This document shows, one piece after another, positions 52,735 to 62,483 of a DNA stretch of 64,000 nucleotides. Below the pieces are notes generated by a model. The model saw only the letters and a program-made list of their open reading frames with translations, was not told the origin of the DNA and searched no databases. A program made the translations under genes and the position numbers. The stretch is from NCBI RefSeq assembly GCF_017814975.1, contig NZ_JAGIQA010000002.1, forward strand, positions 62,001-126,000, written 5' to 3'. Positions within the stretch are counted from its first letter, which is position 1. The number at the start of each line of letters is the position of its first letter. Source of the stretch: Cupriavidus consociatus (GTDB lineage: Bacteria; Pseudomonadota; Gammaproteobacteria; Burkholderiales; Burkholderiaceae).

Positions 52735-53694
52735 TTAGTGCTGGGGCTGGTGCTGCGCAGGCGCCGGCTCGGCCACCTTGCGCAGCACCGCCAGGGTATT
52801 GTTCGCCGCGGCAACCCCCATATTGACGTAGGCCGCACTGGTCACGCCACCGATATGCGGGCTCAGCACGAAGCCTGGCTGCCCATGGAATATATGCGGC
52901 GCCTGCATCGGCTCGCGCGCAAAGCTGTCCAGGCCGGCCGCCGCCACGCGTCCGGACCTGACGGCTTCGAGCAGCGCAGCTTCGTCGATCAGCCCGCCTC
53001 GCGCGGTATTGATGAGGATCACGCCGCGCTTGCACTGCGCCAGCGTACTGGCATTGACCATTTCCTTGTTCTCGGCCGTCAACGGGCATTGCAGCGAGAT
53101 GACATCGGAGTTCTCCCAGATCCTTTCCAGCGGGACAGCCTCGATATAGTCCGGCAGGTTCGTGGCAAATGGATCGAAGCCGATCACACGCATGCCGATG
53201 GCATCGCACATCCTGGCAAACCGTCGCCCAATCGCGCCCAGGCCAATGAGCCCGATGGTCAGGCCATTCAGTTCCAGGCTCTTGTGCGTGGCCTTGTCCC
53301 AGTGGCCGGCGTGCATGCGCGCATCCAGCTGCACCACCGCCTTGGCGCAGGCAAGCATCAGCGCCAGCGCATGCTCGGCAACGGCGGCCGCGTTGGCCCC
53401 GGCCGCGGCGGTCACCTTGATGCCGCGCGCCTCGGCAGCGGCCTTGTCGATGGTGTCGGTGCCGGTGCCATGTTTCGAAATCACCCGCAAGGCGGGGGCC
53501 GCGTCCATGACTTCGGCCGTCACGCTGCCGTAGCGGACAATAATGCCGACCGGGTTGTGCTTCGTTGCCAGGGCGACCAGATCGGCGGTCTGGGGCGTCT
53601 TGCCGGCAAAGACGACCTCGTAGTCGGCGAGCAGTGCGAGGGCTTGCGGCGCGAGGTCCGCACCCGTGACGATAATGACATCTCTACCGGTCAC
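52735..53694 (-). CDS. D-2-hydroxyacid dehydrogenase (NAD), SerA/GhrB-like
   Basis: A 319-residue NAD-dependent 2-hydroxyacid dehydrogenase. The NAD site is GLIGLGAIGRRFA, the substrate Arg is in NTARGGLIDE, and the catalytic His is in LSPHIGGVT. Translation starts at GTG (53694), which overlaps the stop of the RraA-like gene (GTGA). It would reduce or oxidise a 2-keto/2-hydroxy acid formed by the operon. The substrate is unknown. Confidence 0.87.
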   Translation of the reverse strand: MTGRDVIIVTGADLAPQALALLADYEVVFAGKTPQTADLVALATKHNPVGIIVRYGSVTAEVMDAAPALRVISKHGTGTDTIDKAAAEARGIKVTAAAGANAAAVAEHALALMLACAKAVVQLDARMHAGHWDKATHKSLELNGLTIGLIGLGAIGRRFARMCDAIGMRVIGFDPFATNLPDYIEAVPLERIWENSDVISLQCPLTAENKEMVNASTLAQCKRGVILINTARGGLIDEAALLEAVRSGRVAAAGLDSFAREPMQAPHIFHGQPGFVLSPHIGGVTSAAYVNMGVAAANNTLAVLRKVAEPAPAQHQPQH

Positions 53695-54374
53695 AGTGCT
53701 TCTCCCTGCTTCAGGACACCGGCCGTCACCAGCGATGCCAGCAGCCACGGCGCCGTGGTATTGCCCTCCTTGATCTGGGCGATACGCCTGGCTTCCGCCT
53801 CTTCCTTCTTTGCGGCGGCATCGAGCAGGGCCTCGATCTTCTCGCGCTCCACCACGACCAGGCCATCGGCATCGCCGCAGATATAGTCGCCCGGGTTCAC
53901 CGTCACGCCGCCGACGGAAATCGGGTGTCCGATGCGGCCGCCGACTTCCTTGGTCGGGCCATTGGGGTTGGTGCCCACCGAGAAGACCGGGAACTGCATG
54001 TCGTCCAGTTCGAGGCTGTCCCGCACCGCGCCGTCGATGACAACACCGGCCAGGCCGCGCTGGCGGGCGGCATGCATCATGATGGTTCCCATCAGCGCCG
54101 AGGTCTGGTCGCCCTTGCCGTCCACGACCAGCACATCGCCGGGCTGCGCAAGCGCCAGCGCTGCATGGATCATCAGATTGTCGCCGGGACGCACTTCGAC
54201 GGTGAATGCCGGGCCGGCGACTTTCATGGTCGGGCGCAGGGCTTTGATCCTGCCATGCAGGGCGCCGCGGCGTCCGCCGACATCGGACAGGATCGCGGGC
54301 TGAAACCTGGCGGCGCGCGCGACGATGTCAGCGGGCACGCGATCGAACGATTTGATGATGTTGGGCAAAGTCAT
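53691..54374 (-). CDS. RraA-like family protein (HMG/CHA-type aldolase or dimethylmenaquinone methyltransferase fold)
   Basis: A 227-residue member of the RraA/4-hydroxy-4-methyl-2-oxoglutarate aldolase fold. The metal/substrate block is PGDVLVVDGKGDQTSALMG and GVVIDGAVRDSLEL, with the Arg-Asp pair expected of aldolases and decarboxylases. GGAG lies 7 nt before the ATG at 54374. In this operon an aldolase or oxaloacetate-decarboxylase-like role is more likely than RNase E inhibition. Confidence 0.85.
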   Translation of the reverse strand: MTLPNIIKSFDRVPADIVARAARFQPAILSDVGGRRGALHGRIKALRPTMKVAGPAFTVEVRPGDNLMIHAALALAQPGDVLVVDGKGDQTSALMGTIMMHAARQRGLAGVVIDGAVRDSLELDDMQFPVFSVGTNPNGPTKEVGGRIGHPISVGGVTVNPGDYICGDADGLVVVEREKIEALLDAAAKKEEAEARRIAQIKEGNTTAPWLLASLVTAGVLKQGEAL

Positions 54375-54423
54375 GGAGAACTCCGGCAATATGAGAGAGA
54401 TAGGTAATGGATACGGGCGTCGC

Positions 54424-55404
54424 TCAATCCAGCTTCGTGCCGGAGGCCTTGATGATCGTTGCCCAGCGTCCGATGTCCTGCTTGATCACCGCGGTGAATG
54501 CTTCGGGTGTGCCGCCAAGCACTGATGCCCCTTGTTCATTCAGCTTCCTGGCGAGCGCCGGGGACTGGAGCGCCTTGTTGAACTCGGCATTCAGGCGCAC
54601 CACGATTTCCTTCGGTGTCGCGGCAGGCGCGACAAAGCCGAACCACGTCGCGGTCTCGAAGCCGGGATAGCCCGACTCCGCAACGGTCGGCACTTGCGGC
54701 AGGTCCGGCACGCGCTTCGACGACGTCACCGCGAGCGGCCGCAGCTTGTTGTTCTTGATATGCCCGAGCAGCGTCGGCACGGATGCCATGTACAGGTCGA
54801 CCTGCCCGCCCATCAGGTCATTGACCGCCTGCGCGGCGCCCTTGTACGGCACATGGGTGAACTTCACTTTCGCGGTGCCTTGCAATTGCTCGCCGCCCAG
54901 GTGCGCAACCGTGCCGTTGCCCGGCGAGGCGAAATTCAGCGACCCGGGCTTTGCCCTGGCGGACTGGATCGCGTCCTTCATCGTCTTGTACGGCGAGTTG
55001 ACGTGCGTCACCAGCACGAGCGGCGCGGAGGCGACCAGGCTGATCGGCGCAAGGTCCTTCAGCGGGTCATACGGCAGCCGTTCGTACAGCGAGGGATTGA
55101 TGGCCAGGTTGCTGGTCTGCCCCAGCGCAATGGTGTAGCCATCGGCGGGCGCCTTCGCCGTGGCGTCCACGCCAAGGTTGCCCCCGGACCCCGGCTTGTT
55201 CTCCACGACAAAGACCCAGCCGGTCGACTTGGCAACGGTAGTGGTCACTTCCCGCGCGATGATGTCGGTGCCGCCACCGGCGGGAAACGGGACGATGACG
55301 CGGATGGGCTTGCCGGGATACTGCGGCGCGGCATGGGCGGCGGCGGATGCCAACAGGGTGATGCCTGCAAAGGCCAGGAGGCCGCGACGGGATATTGCCT
55401 TCAT
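54424..55404 (-). CDS. Tripartite tricarboxylate (Bug) family solute-binding protein 2
   Basis: A 326-residue Bug receptor. The N-terminus MKAISRRGLLAFAGITLLAS is a signal peptide with an RR pair, ending near AHAAPQYP. Family blocks IRVIVPFPAGGGTDIIAR, GGNLGVDATAKAPADGYT and THVPYKGAAQAVNDLMGG are present. GGAG precedes the ATG. It is the first gene of the operon and divergent from the IclR regulator. Two different Bug receptors in one operon suggest related but distinct ligands. Confidence 0.9.
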   Translation of the reverse strand: MKAISRRGLLAFAGITLLASAAAHAAPQYPGKPIRVIVPFPAGGGTDIIAREVTTTVAKSTGWVFVVENKPGSGGNLGVDATAKAPADGYTIALGQTSNLAINPSLYERLPYDPLKDLAPISLVASAPLVLVTHVNSPYKTMKDAIQSARAKPGSLNFASPGNGTVAHLGGEQLQGTAKVKFTHVPYKGAAQAVNDLMGGQVDLYMASVPTLLGHIKNNKLRPLAVTSSKRVPDLPQVPTVAESGYPGFETATWFGFVAPAATPKEIVVRLNAEFNKALQSPALARKLNEQGASVLGGTPEAFTAVIKQDIGRWATIIKASGTKLD

Positions 55405-55457
55405 TGGTGTCTCCGAATCTGGTTTCGTTGTTGATTCGGATTGTGGTCGACCGTTTC

Positions 55458-55474
55458 ACGGCATACAATGCCGT
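55458..55474. promoter_or_regulatory. Palindromic operator between the Bug operon and iclR
   Basis: Perfect palindrome ACGGCAT-ACA-ATGCCGT in the 97-nt gap between the divergent genes, 28 nt from the iclR start. It is a likely site for the IclR protein. Confidence 0.65.
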
Positions 55475-55501
55475 TTCATACCGTGCACCGCATTTCGTGC
55501 C

Positions 55502-56272
55502 ATGAACCGAAAAAGTGATACATCTGTCGCTTTAACAGGCGATGAGGGGCCCAGCGCCGTGATCGCTGTGACGCGCGCGTTGCGCGTGCTGGAAGCCTTC
55601 GGGGTCAATGACCCGCAACTGTCGCTGGCCGAGCTGAGCCGGCGCACCGGCATCCACAAGACCACGGTGCTGCGGCTGGCCCGCACGCTCGCGGCGGACA
55701 ATTACCTGGTGCAGAAGGAAGACGGCAGCTGGCGGCTCGGGCGCGCGGCGGGATGGCTGGGCGCGTGCTACCAGGCAACGTTCAATGTGCAGGAAGTGGT
55801 GGAGCCCGTGCTGCGGGAACTGACGATCAAGACCGGCGAAAGCGCTTCGTTCTACATCCGCGAGGGTCAGCAGCGCACCTGCCTGCTCCGTGTCGAAGGG
55901 CCGCAGGCCATCCGCCATCACGTCAGGATCGGCGCGGCGCTGCCGCTGGACAGCGGCTCGCCCGGCCGGGTCATATTGGCGTTCTCAGGCGAGCCGGGCG
56001 AACCTTACGAAATGATCCGGCGCCGCGGCTTCCACCTGTCGCTGGGCGAGCGCGAGGCCGAGGTCTCCAGCGTCTCCGCGCCGGTGTTCGGATTGCACTG
56101 GCGACTGCTGGGCTCGATGTGCATCTCGGGGCCAACTTCCCGGCTAGGCGAGGAGCGGTTGCTCGAGCTGGCGCAGACCGTGGTCGACGCCGCCAACAAG
56201 CTGTCATATGCGATGGCAGGCAGCCAGCGGCCTGCCATGCAGCTGGAAAAGCCGTCGACCTGGCACCCCTGA
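55502..56272 (+). CDS. IclR-family transcriptional regulator
   Basis: A 256-residue IclR protein. The winged helix-turn-helix reads LSLAELSRRTGIHKTTVLRLARTL region (about 41-64), and the ligand domain follows (VRIGAALPLDSGSPGRVILAF; SSVSAPVFGLHW; MCISGPTSRL). The ATG at 55502 was chosen because a longer frame reads back through the divergent promoter. It probably controls the Bug-RraA-dehydrogenase-SMP-30 operon, and it converges with the porin gene. Confidence 0.9.
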   Translation: MNRKSDTSVALTGDEGPSAVIAVTRALRVLEAFGVNDPQLSLAELSRRTGIHKTTVLRLARTLAADNYLVQKEDGSWRLGRAAGWLGACYQATFNVQEVVEPVLRELTIKTGESASFYIREGQQRTCLLRVEGPQAIRHHVRIGAALPLDSGSPGRVILAFSGEPGEPYEMIRRRGFHLSLGEREAEVSSVSAPVFGLHWRLLGSMCISGPTSRLGEERLLELAQTVVDAANKLSYAMAGSQRPAMQLEKPSTWHP

Positions 56273-56298
56273 CGCGCAGGACCCGACGGCTTGCCGAC

Positions 56299-57438
56299 TC
56301 AGAAAAAGTGCCGGATCCCGGTGCGCAGCAACAGCTGGTTCCGGTTGGACGAGACATTGGCCGCGCCGGCGATATACGCGGTATCGAGGACGGTGCCGGT
56401 GGCATCGCCGCCAACGTGCTGGTACATCCCCTGCACATAGACATCGGTCCGCTTCGACAGCTGGTAATCCGCCATCATGCCGACCGAATGGTAGACGGGA
56501 TGCTGCCTGCCGGATGTCCCACTGACGCTCGCGCGCGTATAGCTGTACATCACCCCCGCCCAATACGCGGTGCCAAACTGGTACTTGGCGTTGACCTCGA
56601 CGTTCTGGAACCTGAGCGAAGACAGCGACCCCGCCGGCGGGACGATTGGCCCGACATAGCCGGAGCTTTGCGGATTTTCCACATCGGTATCGGAATACAC
56701 GACTCCCAGCGCTGCCTTGCCGATGGAATAGGTTGCTCCGGCGCCAAAGATCCTCAGCCTGCTGCCCAGCAGGTTCTGGTCACCGCTGTTGTTGATCGCA
56801 CCGTAGGACGTGGCCGACGGATTGTCGGCCCGGAGAAAAGCCGCGGACACGACCAGCCCGCCACTGGCGTATTGGCCGCCGACACTGTACTGGCGGTTGT
56901 TCGACCAGCTGGCGTCATCGCTGAAGCTGTACGTTGCGCCGAATTTCAGGCCGCCCAGCGTCGGACTGGTGTACTTGACGGTGTTATTGACGCGGAAGGT
57001 GTTGATCAGGTTGTCGTTGTCGTACGGGTGGGCAAACATGTAGCCGCCCCACGTGCCGCCCGCGGAATTCTGCGCCAGGAAATCGACCACGGAGTCATAT
57101 TGCCGGCCCGCGGTGAGCGCGCCCACGCTCTCGCTGGAAAGACCCACGTATGCCTGGCGTCCGAACAGAAGACCGCCCTGGTACGCGCGGCCGCTATCCA
57201 CGTCGAACCCGTTCTCAAGCTGGAACACGGCCTTGACGCCGCCGCCCAGCTCCTCCGTCCCCTTGAGTCCCCAGCGGCTGCCATGCGGAAATCCGCTTGC
57301 CATCTCCACCATGCTGTGACCGCCGACGTTGCTCGTATAGTTGAGGCCCTCGTCGAGCACCCCATACAAGGTCACCGAGCCCTGCGCGAATGCCGGTGCG
57401 GACAACGCACACAGCAAAGCGGACAACCGAATCTTCAT
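56299..57438 (-). CDS. Outer-membrane porin (Gram-negative, OmpC type)
   Basis: A 379-residue trimeric porin: signal peptide ending at APAFAQ, first strand GSVTLYGVLDEGLNYTSNVG, GSRWGLKGTEELGGG, and a C-terminal Phe (GIRHFF) needed for insertion. GGAG lies 7-8 nt before the ATG at 57438; the frame has an earlier start without a ribosome site. It is the last gene of the operon and could admit its substrate through the outer membrane. Confidence 0.92.
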   Translation of the reverse strand: MKIRLSALLCALSAPAFAQGSVTLYGVLDEGLNYTSNVGGHSMVEMASGFPHGSRWGLKGTEELGGGVKAVFQLENGFDVDSGRAYQGGLLFGRQAYVGLSSESVGALTAGRQYDSVVDFLAQNSAGGTWGGYMFAHPYDNDNLINTFRVNNTVKYTSPTLGGLKFGATYSFSDDASWSNNRQYSVGGQYASGGLVVSAAFLRADNPSATSYGAINNSGDQNLLGSRLRIFGAGATYSIGKAALGVVYSDTDVENPQSSGYVGPIVPPAGSLSSLRFQNVEVNAKYQFGTAYWAGVMYSYTRASVSGTSGRQHPVYHSVGMMADYQLSKRTDVYVQGMYQHVGGDATGTVLDTAYIAGAANVSSNRNQLLLRTGIRHFF

Positions 57439-57482
57439 CTTTGTCTCCGCGGACATGTTCTTGTCCTGTTTCTATATCGATT

Positions 57483-58442
57483 TCACTGCCCGGGGACGCG
57501 CTCAGGCACTGCGCCTGGTTCCGGCGCAGCCGGTGCTTTGGAACGTTGCCCGCGCATGGCGAGCCAACACAGGATCGAGCCGGCGCAGACCATCGATGCG
57601 CCCTTCCAGAAGGCGAGCGGCAGCGGCGTGCGCAACAGCATGGCCGCCAGCGCAGCGGAAAGCACCGGGATGAAATAGGAGGCGCCCGCAAGGATCGTGA
57701 CGTTGCCGTGCAGGATGCCGACGTTCCAGGCCGCGTAGCCAAACCCCATCGCGCAAGCTGCCAGCGCCAGATACACCATGGCCTGGTAGCTGAACACCAT
57801 CGTCCCGCCGTCGCCGGTGAAATACTTGATCCACAGGACCAGCGCCGTCAGCACGAAGAACAGCGTGATGCCATTCTTGCCGTTGGCGATCCGGCTGGTC
57901 ACGGTGCAATAGGCGGCCCAGATCACGGCGCCCGCAAAGGCCAGCCCGTAGCTGAGCGGGTTGTCCTGGACATTTGCCGCCATGCCGGCGAAGTCCAGCC
58001 CCTGGTCGCCGCCGAGCACCCAGCAAATGCCAAGAATGGCAATCGAAAACCCGGGAACGATCAGCAGGTTCGATTTCTGGCCGTTGAACGCCATGGCGCA
58101 CAAGATGGTAAAGCTCGGCCACAGGTAGTTGACCATGCCGACCTCGATGGCCTGCCTGCCGCTGTTGGCATAGCCGATCGACAGCGACAGGCACACTTCG
58201 TAGGAAACGAACAGGATGCTTCCCCAGATGAGATAGCGCCGGGGAAATTCACCTGGCCTGACGAAGCCAACGGTCAGCCAGAGCAGCACCGAGGCAACGG
58301 TATAGAGCATGGCCGCGCCGCCGGTTGCGCCAAGGCTTTCACTGACGCCACGAATCAGGCCGACGATCGCACTCCATAACAGGACCGCGATCAACCCGAT
58401 GAGTGTTGCCTGACGCTGGCTGCGGATAACACCTGCTTGCAT
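57483..58442 (-). CDS. YddG-like DMT exporter
   Basis: A 319-residue ten-helix DMT transporter most like YddG, the aromatic amino acid exporter, with the characteristic RQAIEVGMVNYLWPSFTIL block and GGAAMLYTVASVLLWLTVG. The C-terminal tail is proline/alanine-rich. Start MQAGVIRSQRQ at 58442 is not backed by a clear ribosome site. Within this operon it may export an amine or amino-acid-like by-product; the substrate is inferred only from the family. Confidence 0.82.
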   Translation of the reverse strand: MQAGVIRSQRQATLIGLIAVLLWSAIVGLIRGVSESLGATGGAAMLYTVASVLLWLTVGFVRPGEFPRRYLIWGSILFVSYEVCLSLSIGYANSGRQAIEVGMVNYLWPSFTILCAMAFNGQKSNLLIVPGFSIAILGICWVLGGDQGLDFAGMAANVQDNPLSYGLAFAGAVIWAAYCTVTSRIANGKNGITLFFVLTALVLWIKYFTGDGGTMVFSYQAMVYLALAACAMGFGYAAWNVGILHGNVTILAGASYFIPVLSAALAAMLLRTPLPLAFWKGASMVCAGSILCWLAMRGQRSKAPAAPEPGAVPERVPGQ

Positions 58443-58596
58443 TGAACTGATGACTTTATGAAGGACGATGAAAGGACAAAATGCCGGAGCCGACTCCGGC
58501 GAGCCGCGCATGATACGTGTGTTGCGAGGCGTGCGGGCATCGCGTGCGCGCCATGCCCGCTCCCGACGGGGCTCGGGGCATGGCTCGCCAGATCAC

Positions 58597-60105
58597 TTAG
58601 CTGTTGCCCGCCTGGTCCGGTACGTCGATCCAGATGGTCTTCTGCTCGGTGTACTGGTCGTGCGCCCAGATCGATTTATCGCGTCCGCCGAAGCCCGACT
58701 CCTTGTAGCCACCGAACGGCGTGGTGATGTCACCCTCGCCGAAGCAGTTCACCGTCACCACGCCGGCACGGATTTCCCGCGACAGCCGGATCGCATGGTT
58801 CAGGTGGCTCGTATAGACGGAGGCCGCGAGTCCGTAGACCGAGTCATTCGCCAGCGCGATGGCTTCGTCGACGGTGTTGAAAGTCGTGACCGAAAGGATG
58901 GGACCGAAGATCTCTTCCCTGAACAGCTTGCTGTCCTGGCCCACGCCGTCGACCACCGTCGGCTCGACGAAAATGCCGCCGTCCGTGCCGCCGCCAAAGG
59001 CCACGCGCAGTTTCTCGATGCCGGCCTGCTCGATGTACGAACTCACCTTGCCGAAATGAGCTTCGCTGACCAGCGCGCCAATCCGATGCTCCGGATCGAG
59101 AGGATTTCCCATCTTCCATTCGCGCATGTGGACACCGATGCGCGACAACAGCGCGTCCTTGATATCGGCATGGACGATCAGGCGCGACGAGGCCGAGCAG
59201 TTCTCGCCCATGTTCCAGAAGGCACCGTTGACCACGTGCTGCGCGACGACATCGAGGTTCTCGACGTCTTTCAGCACCACCGCGGGATTCTTGCCGCCGC
59301 ACTCGAGCACGATGCGCTTCAGGTTCGAATCGGCCGCGTATCTGAGGAACAGCCGGCCGGTTGCCGTCGAACCGGTGAAGCTGACCATGGACACATCCAT
59401 GTGCATCCCCAGCGGCTCGCCCACCTCCTTGCCGCCGCCCGGCAGCACATTGAACACGCCAGCGGGCACGCCGGCCTCATGCGCAAGCTCGGCCACGCGC
59501 AACGCCGTCAGCGTGGTTTCCTTGGCCGGCTTGACGATGATCGAGCAGCCCGCGGCCAGTGAAGGGCCGATCTTCCACGCCAGCATCAGCAACGGGAAGT
59601 TCCACGGCAGCACCAGGCCCACCACGCCGATCGGCTCGCGCACCACCAGCGACAATGCGCCCGCCCCGACTGGCGCCGTGCTGTCATAGATCTTGTCGAT
59701 CAGCTCTGCGTGCCAGCGGATGGTATGGATGGTCTCGGGGATATCGGTGTTCTGGCATTCGCGGATCGGCTTGCCGCTGTCGAGGCTTTCCATGACGGCC
59801 AGCTCATGGGCGTTCTTTTCGAGCAGGTCGGCGAAACGCAGCAGGACTGCCTTGCGCTCGGCCGGGGAACGGCGGTGCCAGCGTCCGTCCTCGAATGCGG
59901 CTTTGGCTTTCGCCACCGCAATATCGACATCGCGCGCGTCGCAGGCGGCGATGCTGGCCAGCACTTCGCCGGTCGCGGGATTGGTGGACTGGAACGTTGC
60001 GCCCGACACCGAGGGCACACAGGCGCCGTCGATGAATGCCTGCGTCGGCAGTGCGATATCCCGGGCGATCGCTGCATATTCGGCAGCCGTCAGTAGCCGC
60101 GCCAT
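58597..60105 (-). CDS. PuuC-like aldehyde dehydrogenase
   Basis: A 502-residue aldehyde dehydrogenase with the look of PuuC (gamma-glutamyl-gamma-aminobutyraldehyde dehydrogenase): LETL-like MESLDSGKPIRECQ, IPETIHTIRWHAELIDKIYD, LVLPWNFPLLM and a GFGGRDKSIWA end. Catalytic Glu is in VLECGGKNPAV and Cys in WNMGENCSASSR. The ATG overlaps the stop of the DHDPS-family gene (ATGA). It would oxidise the aldehyde made by the FAD enzyme in this operon; the substrate is not certain. Confidence 0.87.
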   Translation of the reverse strand: MARLLTAAEYAAIARDIALPTQAFIDGACVPSVSGATFQSTNPATGEVLASIAACDARDVDIAVAKAKAAFEDGRWHRRSPAERKAVLLRFADLLEKNAHELAVMESLDSGKPIRECQNTDIPETIHTIRWHAELIDKIYDSTAPVGAGALSLVVREPIGVVGLVLPWNFPLLMLAWKIGPSLAAGCSIIVKPAKETTLTALRVAELAHEAGVPAGVFNVLPGGGKEVGEPLGMHMDVSMVSFTGSTATGRLFLRYAADSNLKRIVLECGGKNPAVVLKDVENLDVVAQHVVNGAFWNMGENCSASSRLIVHADIKDALLSRIGVHMREWKMGNPLDPEHRIGALVSEAHFGKVSSYIEQAGIEKLRVAFGGGTDGGIFVEPTVVDGVGQDSKLFREEIFGPILSVTTFNTVDEAIALANDSVYGLAASVYTSHLNHAIRLSREIRAGVVTVNCFGEGDITTPFGGYKESGFGGRDKSIWAHDQYTEQKTIWIDVPDQAGNS

Positions 60106-61013
60106 CAGACCTTCCCCCCGACGACCGCGGCGACATCCTGCCTGAGCCTGGCGACAATCGCCTGCAATGCCTGTTGTTCCCCGTCGTCGAGCCCTTGCAG
60201 CGGCGCGCGGACACCACCCGGGCGCAGGCCGGCGAGCTGGCAGCCGAACTTGATCGACTGGACGAACTTCCCGCCTTCCAGGAAATCCATCAGCGGCAGC
60301 ATCGCGGCCATGATGCGGCGGCCCTTGTCGAAATCCTTCTCGATGACGCACGCTTCATAGAGCGCAACATGCTCGCGCGGGATAAAGTTCGAGCCGGCGC
60401 AGACCCAGCTGCGCGCGCCCCAGGCAAAGAACTCCAGCGCCTGGTCGTCCCAGCCGCACGAAATGTCGATGTTCCTGAACTCCGTGGCCAGCATATGCAG
60501 CTGTGCCATCTGGCCCGAGCTTTCCTTGATGGCCACGAAATTGCCCGAAGCCGCCGTGACGGTGCGGAAGAACTCGCGCCCCATCGACACGCCCATCCGG
60601 CCGGGATAGTTGTAGAGCATGATGGGCAGGCCAGCGGCGCGGTCGATGGCAAGCGCGTGGGCGGCGTTTTCCTGCTCGGTCGGCAGCGCGTATGGCGGCG
60701 AGCCGACCAGGATGGCATCGGCGCGGATGGCCCTGGCCGCCTTCGCATACTCGACCGAATCTTCGGTGCGCACAGCACCGGTGCCGACCACCAGCGGCAC
60801 GCGCGTGCCGATGACCTCCCTGGCCAGCACGGCAAGGTCGAGGCGTTCCTGCGCCGTATGCGCATAGTATTCGCCGGTCGAGCCCCCGATGATGATGCCG
60901 TGGACCCTGGCTTCGATCAGGGATTCGAGGACTTCCGCAAAGGCGGCGTTGTCGATCTTGCCTTCCGCCGTCAACGGCGTGATGGCAGGCGTATAGATGC
61001 CTTCGAATTTCAT
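60105..61013 (-). CDS. Dihydrodipicolinate synthase family aldolase/deaminase
   Basis: A 302-residue (beta/alpha)8 Schiff-base enzyme of the DapA/NAL family. The Lys is in FVAIKESSGQM and the partner Tyr in IMLYNYPGRMG; GGSTGEYYAHT replaces the usual GTTGE..., so it is not a standard DapA. Relatives act as 2-keto-3-deoxy sugar-acid aldolases or dehydratases or as pyrroline-hydroxycarboxylate deaminase. Next to an FAD amine oxidase and an aldehyde dehydrogenase, the last type is possible. Confidence 0.87.
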   Translation of the reverse strand: MKFEGIYTPAITPLTAEGKIDNAAFAEVLESLIEARVHGIIIGGSTGEYYAHTAQERLDLAVLAREVIGTRVPLVVGTGAVRTEDSVEYAKAARAIRADAILVGSPPYALPTEQENAAHALAIDRAAGLPIMLYNYPGRMGVSMGREFFRTVTAASGNFVAIKESSGQMAQLHMLATEFRNIDISCGWDDQALEFFAWGARSWVCAGSNFIPREHVALYEACVIEKDFDKGRRIMAAMLPLMDFLEGGKFVQSIKFGCQLAGLRPGGVRAPLQGLDDGEQQALQAIVARLRQDVAAVVGGKV

Positions 61014-61058
61014 GGTTTCTCCGTGGAGTAAGGAAGGATGTTGGTGAGGCGGAGCGGC

Positions 61059-62387
61059 CTAGCGAGTCAGCGATGCCGCTTCCTGCAGGCTGAGCGAGCG
61101 CGTTTCCGGAGCCAGTGCCAGCGATACCAGCAAGCCGAGCAGCGTGACCGCGGCGGCGGCGAACATGGTGTTGCCGATGCCGATGCTCTGCAGCGAGACA
61201 GGCACCAGCCACGTGCCAATGGCTGCGCCGATGCGTGACAGCGAGGCGCCGAGGCCCACCGCGGCGGAGCGGATCTCGGTGGGGAACAGTTCATTCGGAT
61301 AGACCAGCTGCAGCACCTGGGCGCCGCCGATAAACACCGCGTAGGCGCCGAAAAACGCAAGCACCAGCATCTCGGCGCCATTGGAGAACGCGCCCAATCC
61401 CAGCAGTGCAAGACCGGACCACAGGAAGCTATGGATCAGCATGCTGCGCCGGCCGATGACATTGATCAGCCGCGTGGCGATGAAGCAGCCCACCACGAAC
61501 AGCAGCGTGATGGCCACCGAGCCATACAACGCCCACGCGCCTTTCAGGTTGAGTGCCTGCAATACCGTCGGCGCGAACGCATACACCGCAAAGACGGGAA
61601 TGACCGAGCAGCTCCAGAACACCGACACGAACAGCATGCGCTTGCCGTAGCCCGAGTGCAGCAGGTTCAGGATCGATACCTTTTTCTCGGGCGGCTGTTC
61701 CGGCAGGTTCCGCAGCGAGAAGGACGGGCCATAGACCTTCCTGATGACGCGCTCGGCTTCTGCCGTGCGCCCCTTGCTCAGCAGCCAGCGCGGCGATTCA
61801 GGCGTGCCGATGCGCAACAGCACCAAAACCACGCCGATCGCCGCCGGGCTGGCCAGCACCAGGCGCCATGCATCGGGCCGCCCGCTATCCAGGATCGCGT
61901 TGCCGACGATATAGGCGAGCGCCGCACCGGCGAACCACAGGATGGTCAGCATCGCCAGCCGCGGGCCGCGGTACTTCTTCGGCAAGAACTCCACCAGCAG
62001 GGATCCTGCGACCGGATATTCAAAGCCGACACCCACGCCGATCAGGAAGCGGAAGAAAAACAGCGCCACGCCCGAATCGGCCCAGAACTGCGCCACCGAG
62101 CACAGCACGAAGATCGTCGGCCCGAAGAAATACAGCTTCTGGCGGCCCAGGTGCCCGGTCAGCAGGCCGCCAAGAAAGCCGCCGCAAAAGATGCCGAGCA
62201 AGGCGGAGGCCGCCACCATGCCTTGCCAGAAGCCGTCCAGCTCGAGCGCGGACGACAGCTGCACCATTGCCACGCCGATGATGCTCAGGACGTAGCCGTC
62301 CAGCACCCAGCCGCCGCCGGAGCGGACGCAGAGCAACTGGTGGAACCCATTCAACGGCACGTCTTCGATCGATACATTGTTTGCCAC
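61059..62387 (-). CDS. MFS transporter, sugar/organic acid porter type
   Basis: A 442-residue twelve-helix major facilitator with GHLGRQKLYFFGP between helices 2 and 3, LIGVGVGFEYPVAGSLLVEFLPKKYRG in helix 4-5 and ELFPTEIRSAAVGLGASLSRIGA near helix 10. Translation starts at GTG (62387), with AGGAG about 9 nt upstream. It lies between the FAD enzyme and the DHDPS-family gene, so it probably imports the operon's substrate. Confidence 0.88.
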   Translation of the reverse strand: MANNVSIEDVPLNGFHQLLCVRSGGGWVLDGYVLSIIGVAMVQLSSALELDGFWQGMVAASALLGIFCGGFLGGLLTGHLGRQKLYFFGPTIFVLCSVAQFWADSGVALFFFRFLIGVGVGFEYPVAGSLLVEFLPKKYRGPRLAMLTILWFAGAALAYIVGNAILDSGRPDAWRLVLASPAAIGVVLVLLRIGTPESPRWLLSKGRTAEAERVIRKVYGPSFSLRNLPEQPPEKKVSILNLLHSGYGKRMLFVSVFWSCSVIPVFAVYAFAPTVLQALNLKGAWALYGSVAITLLFVVGCFIATRLINVIGRRSMLIHSFLWSGLALLGLGAFSNGAEMLVLAFFGAYAVFIGGAQVLQLVYPNELFPTEIRSAAVGLGASLSRIGAAIGTWLVPVSLQSIGIGNTMFAAAAVTLLGLLVSLALAPETRSLSLQEAASLTR

Positions 62388-62483
62388 GCCTTGTCTCCTG
62401 CAATGCCCAGGCCGCCCCGATGGAATGCGGAACCTGAGTCTTTTTGATGAAACCGAAGGGTCCGGGGACCCATGGATGAACGA

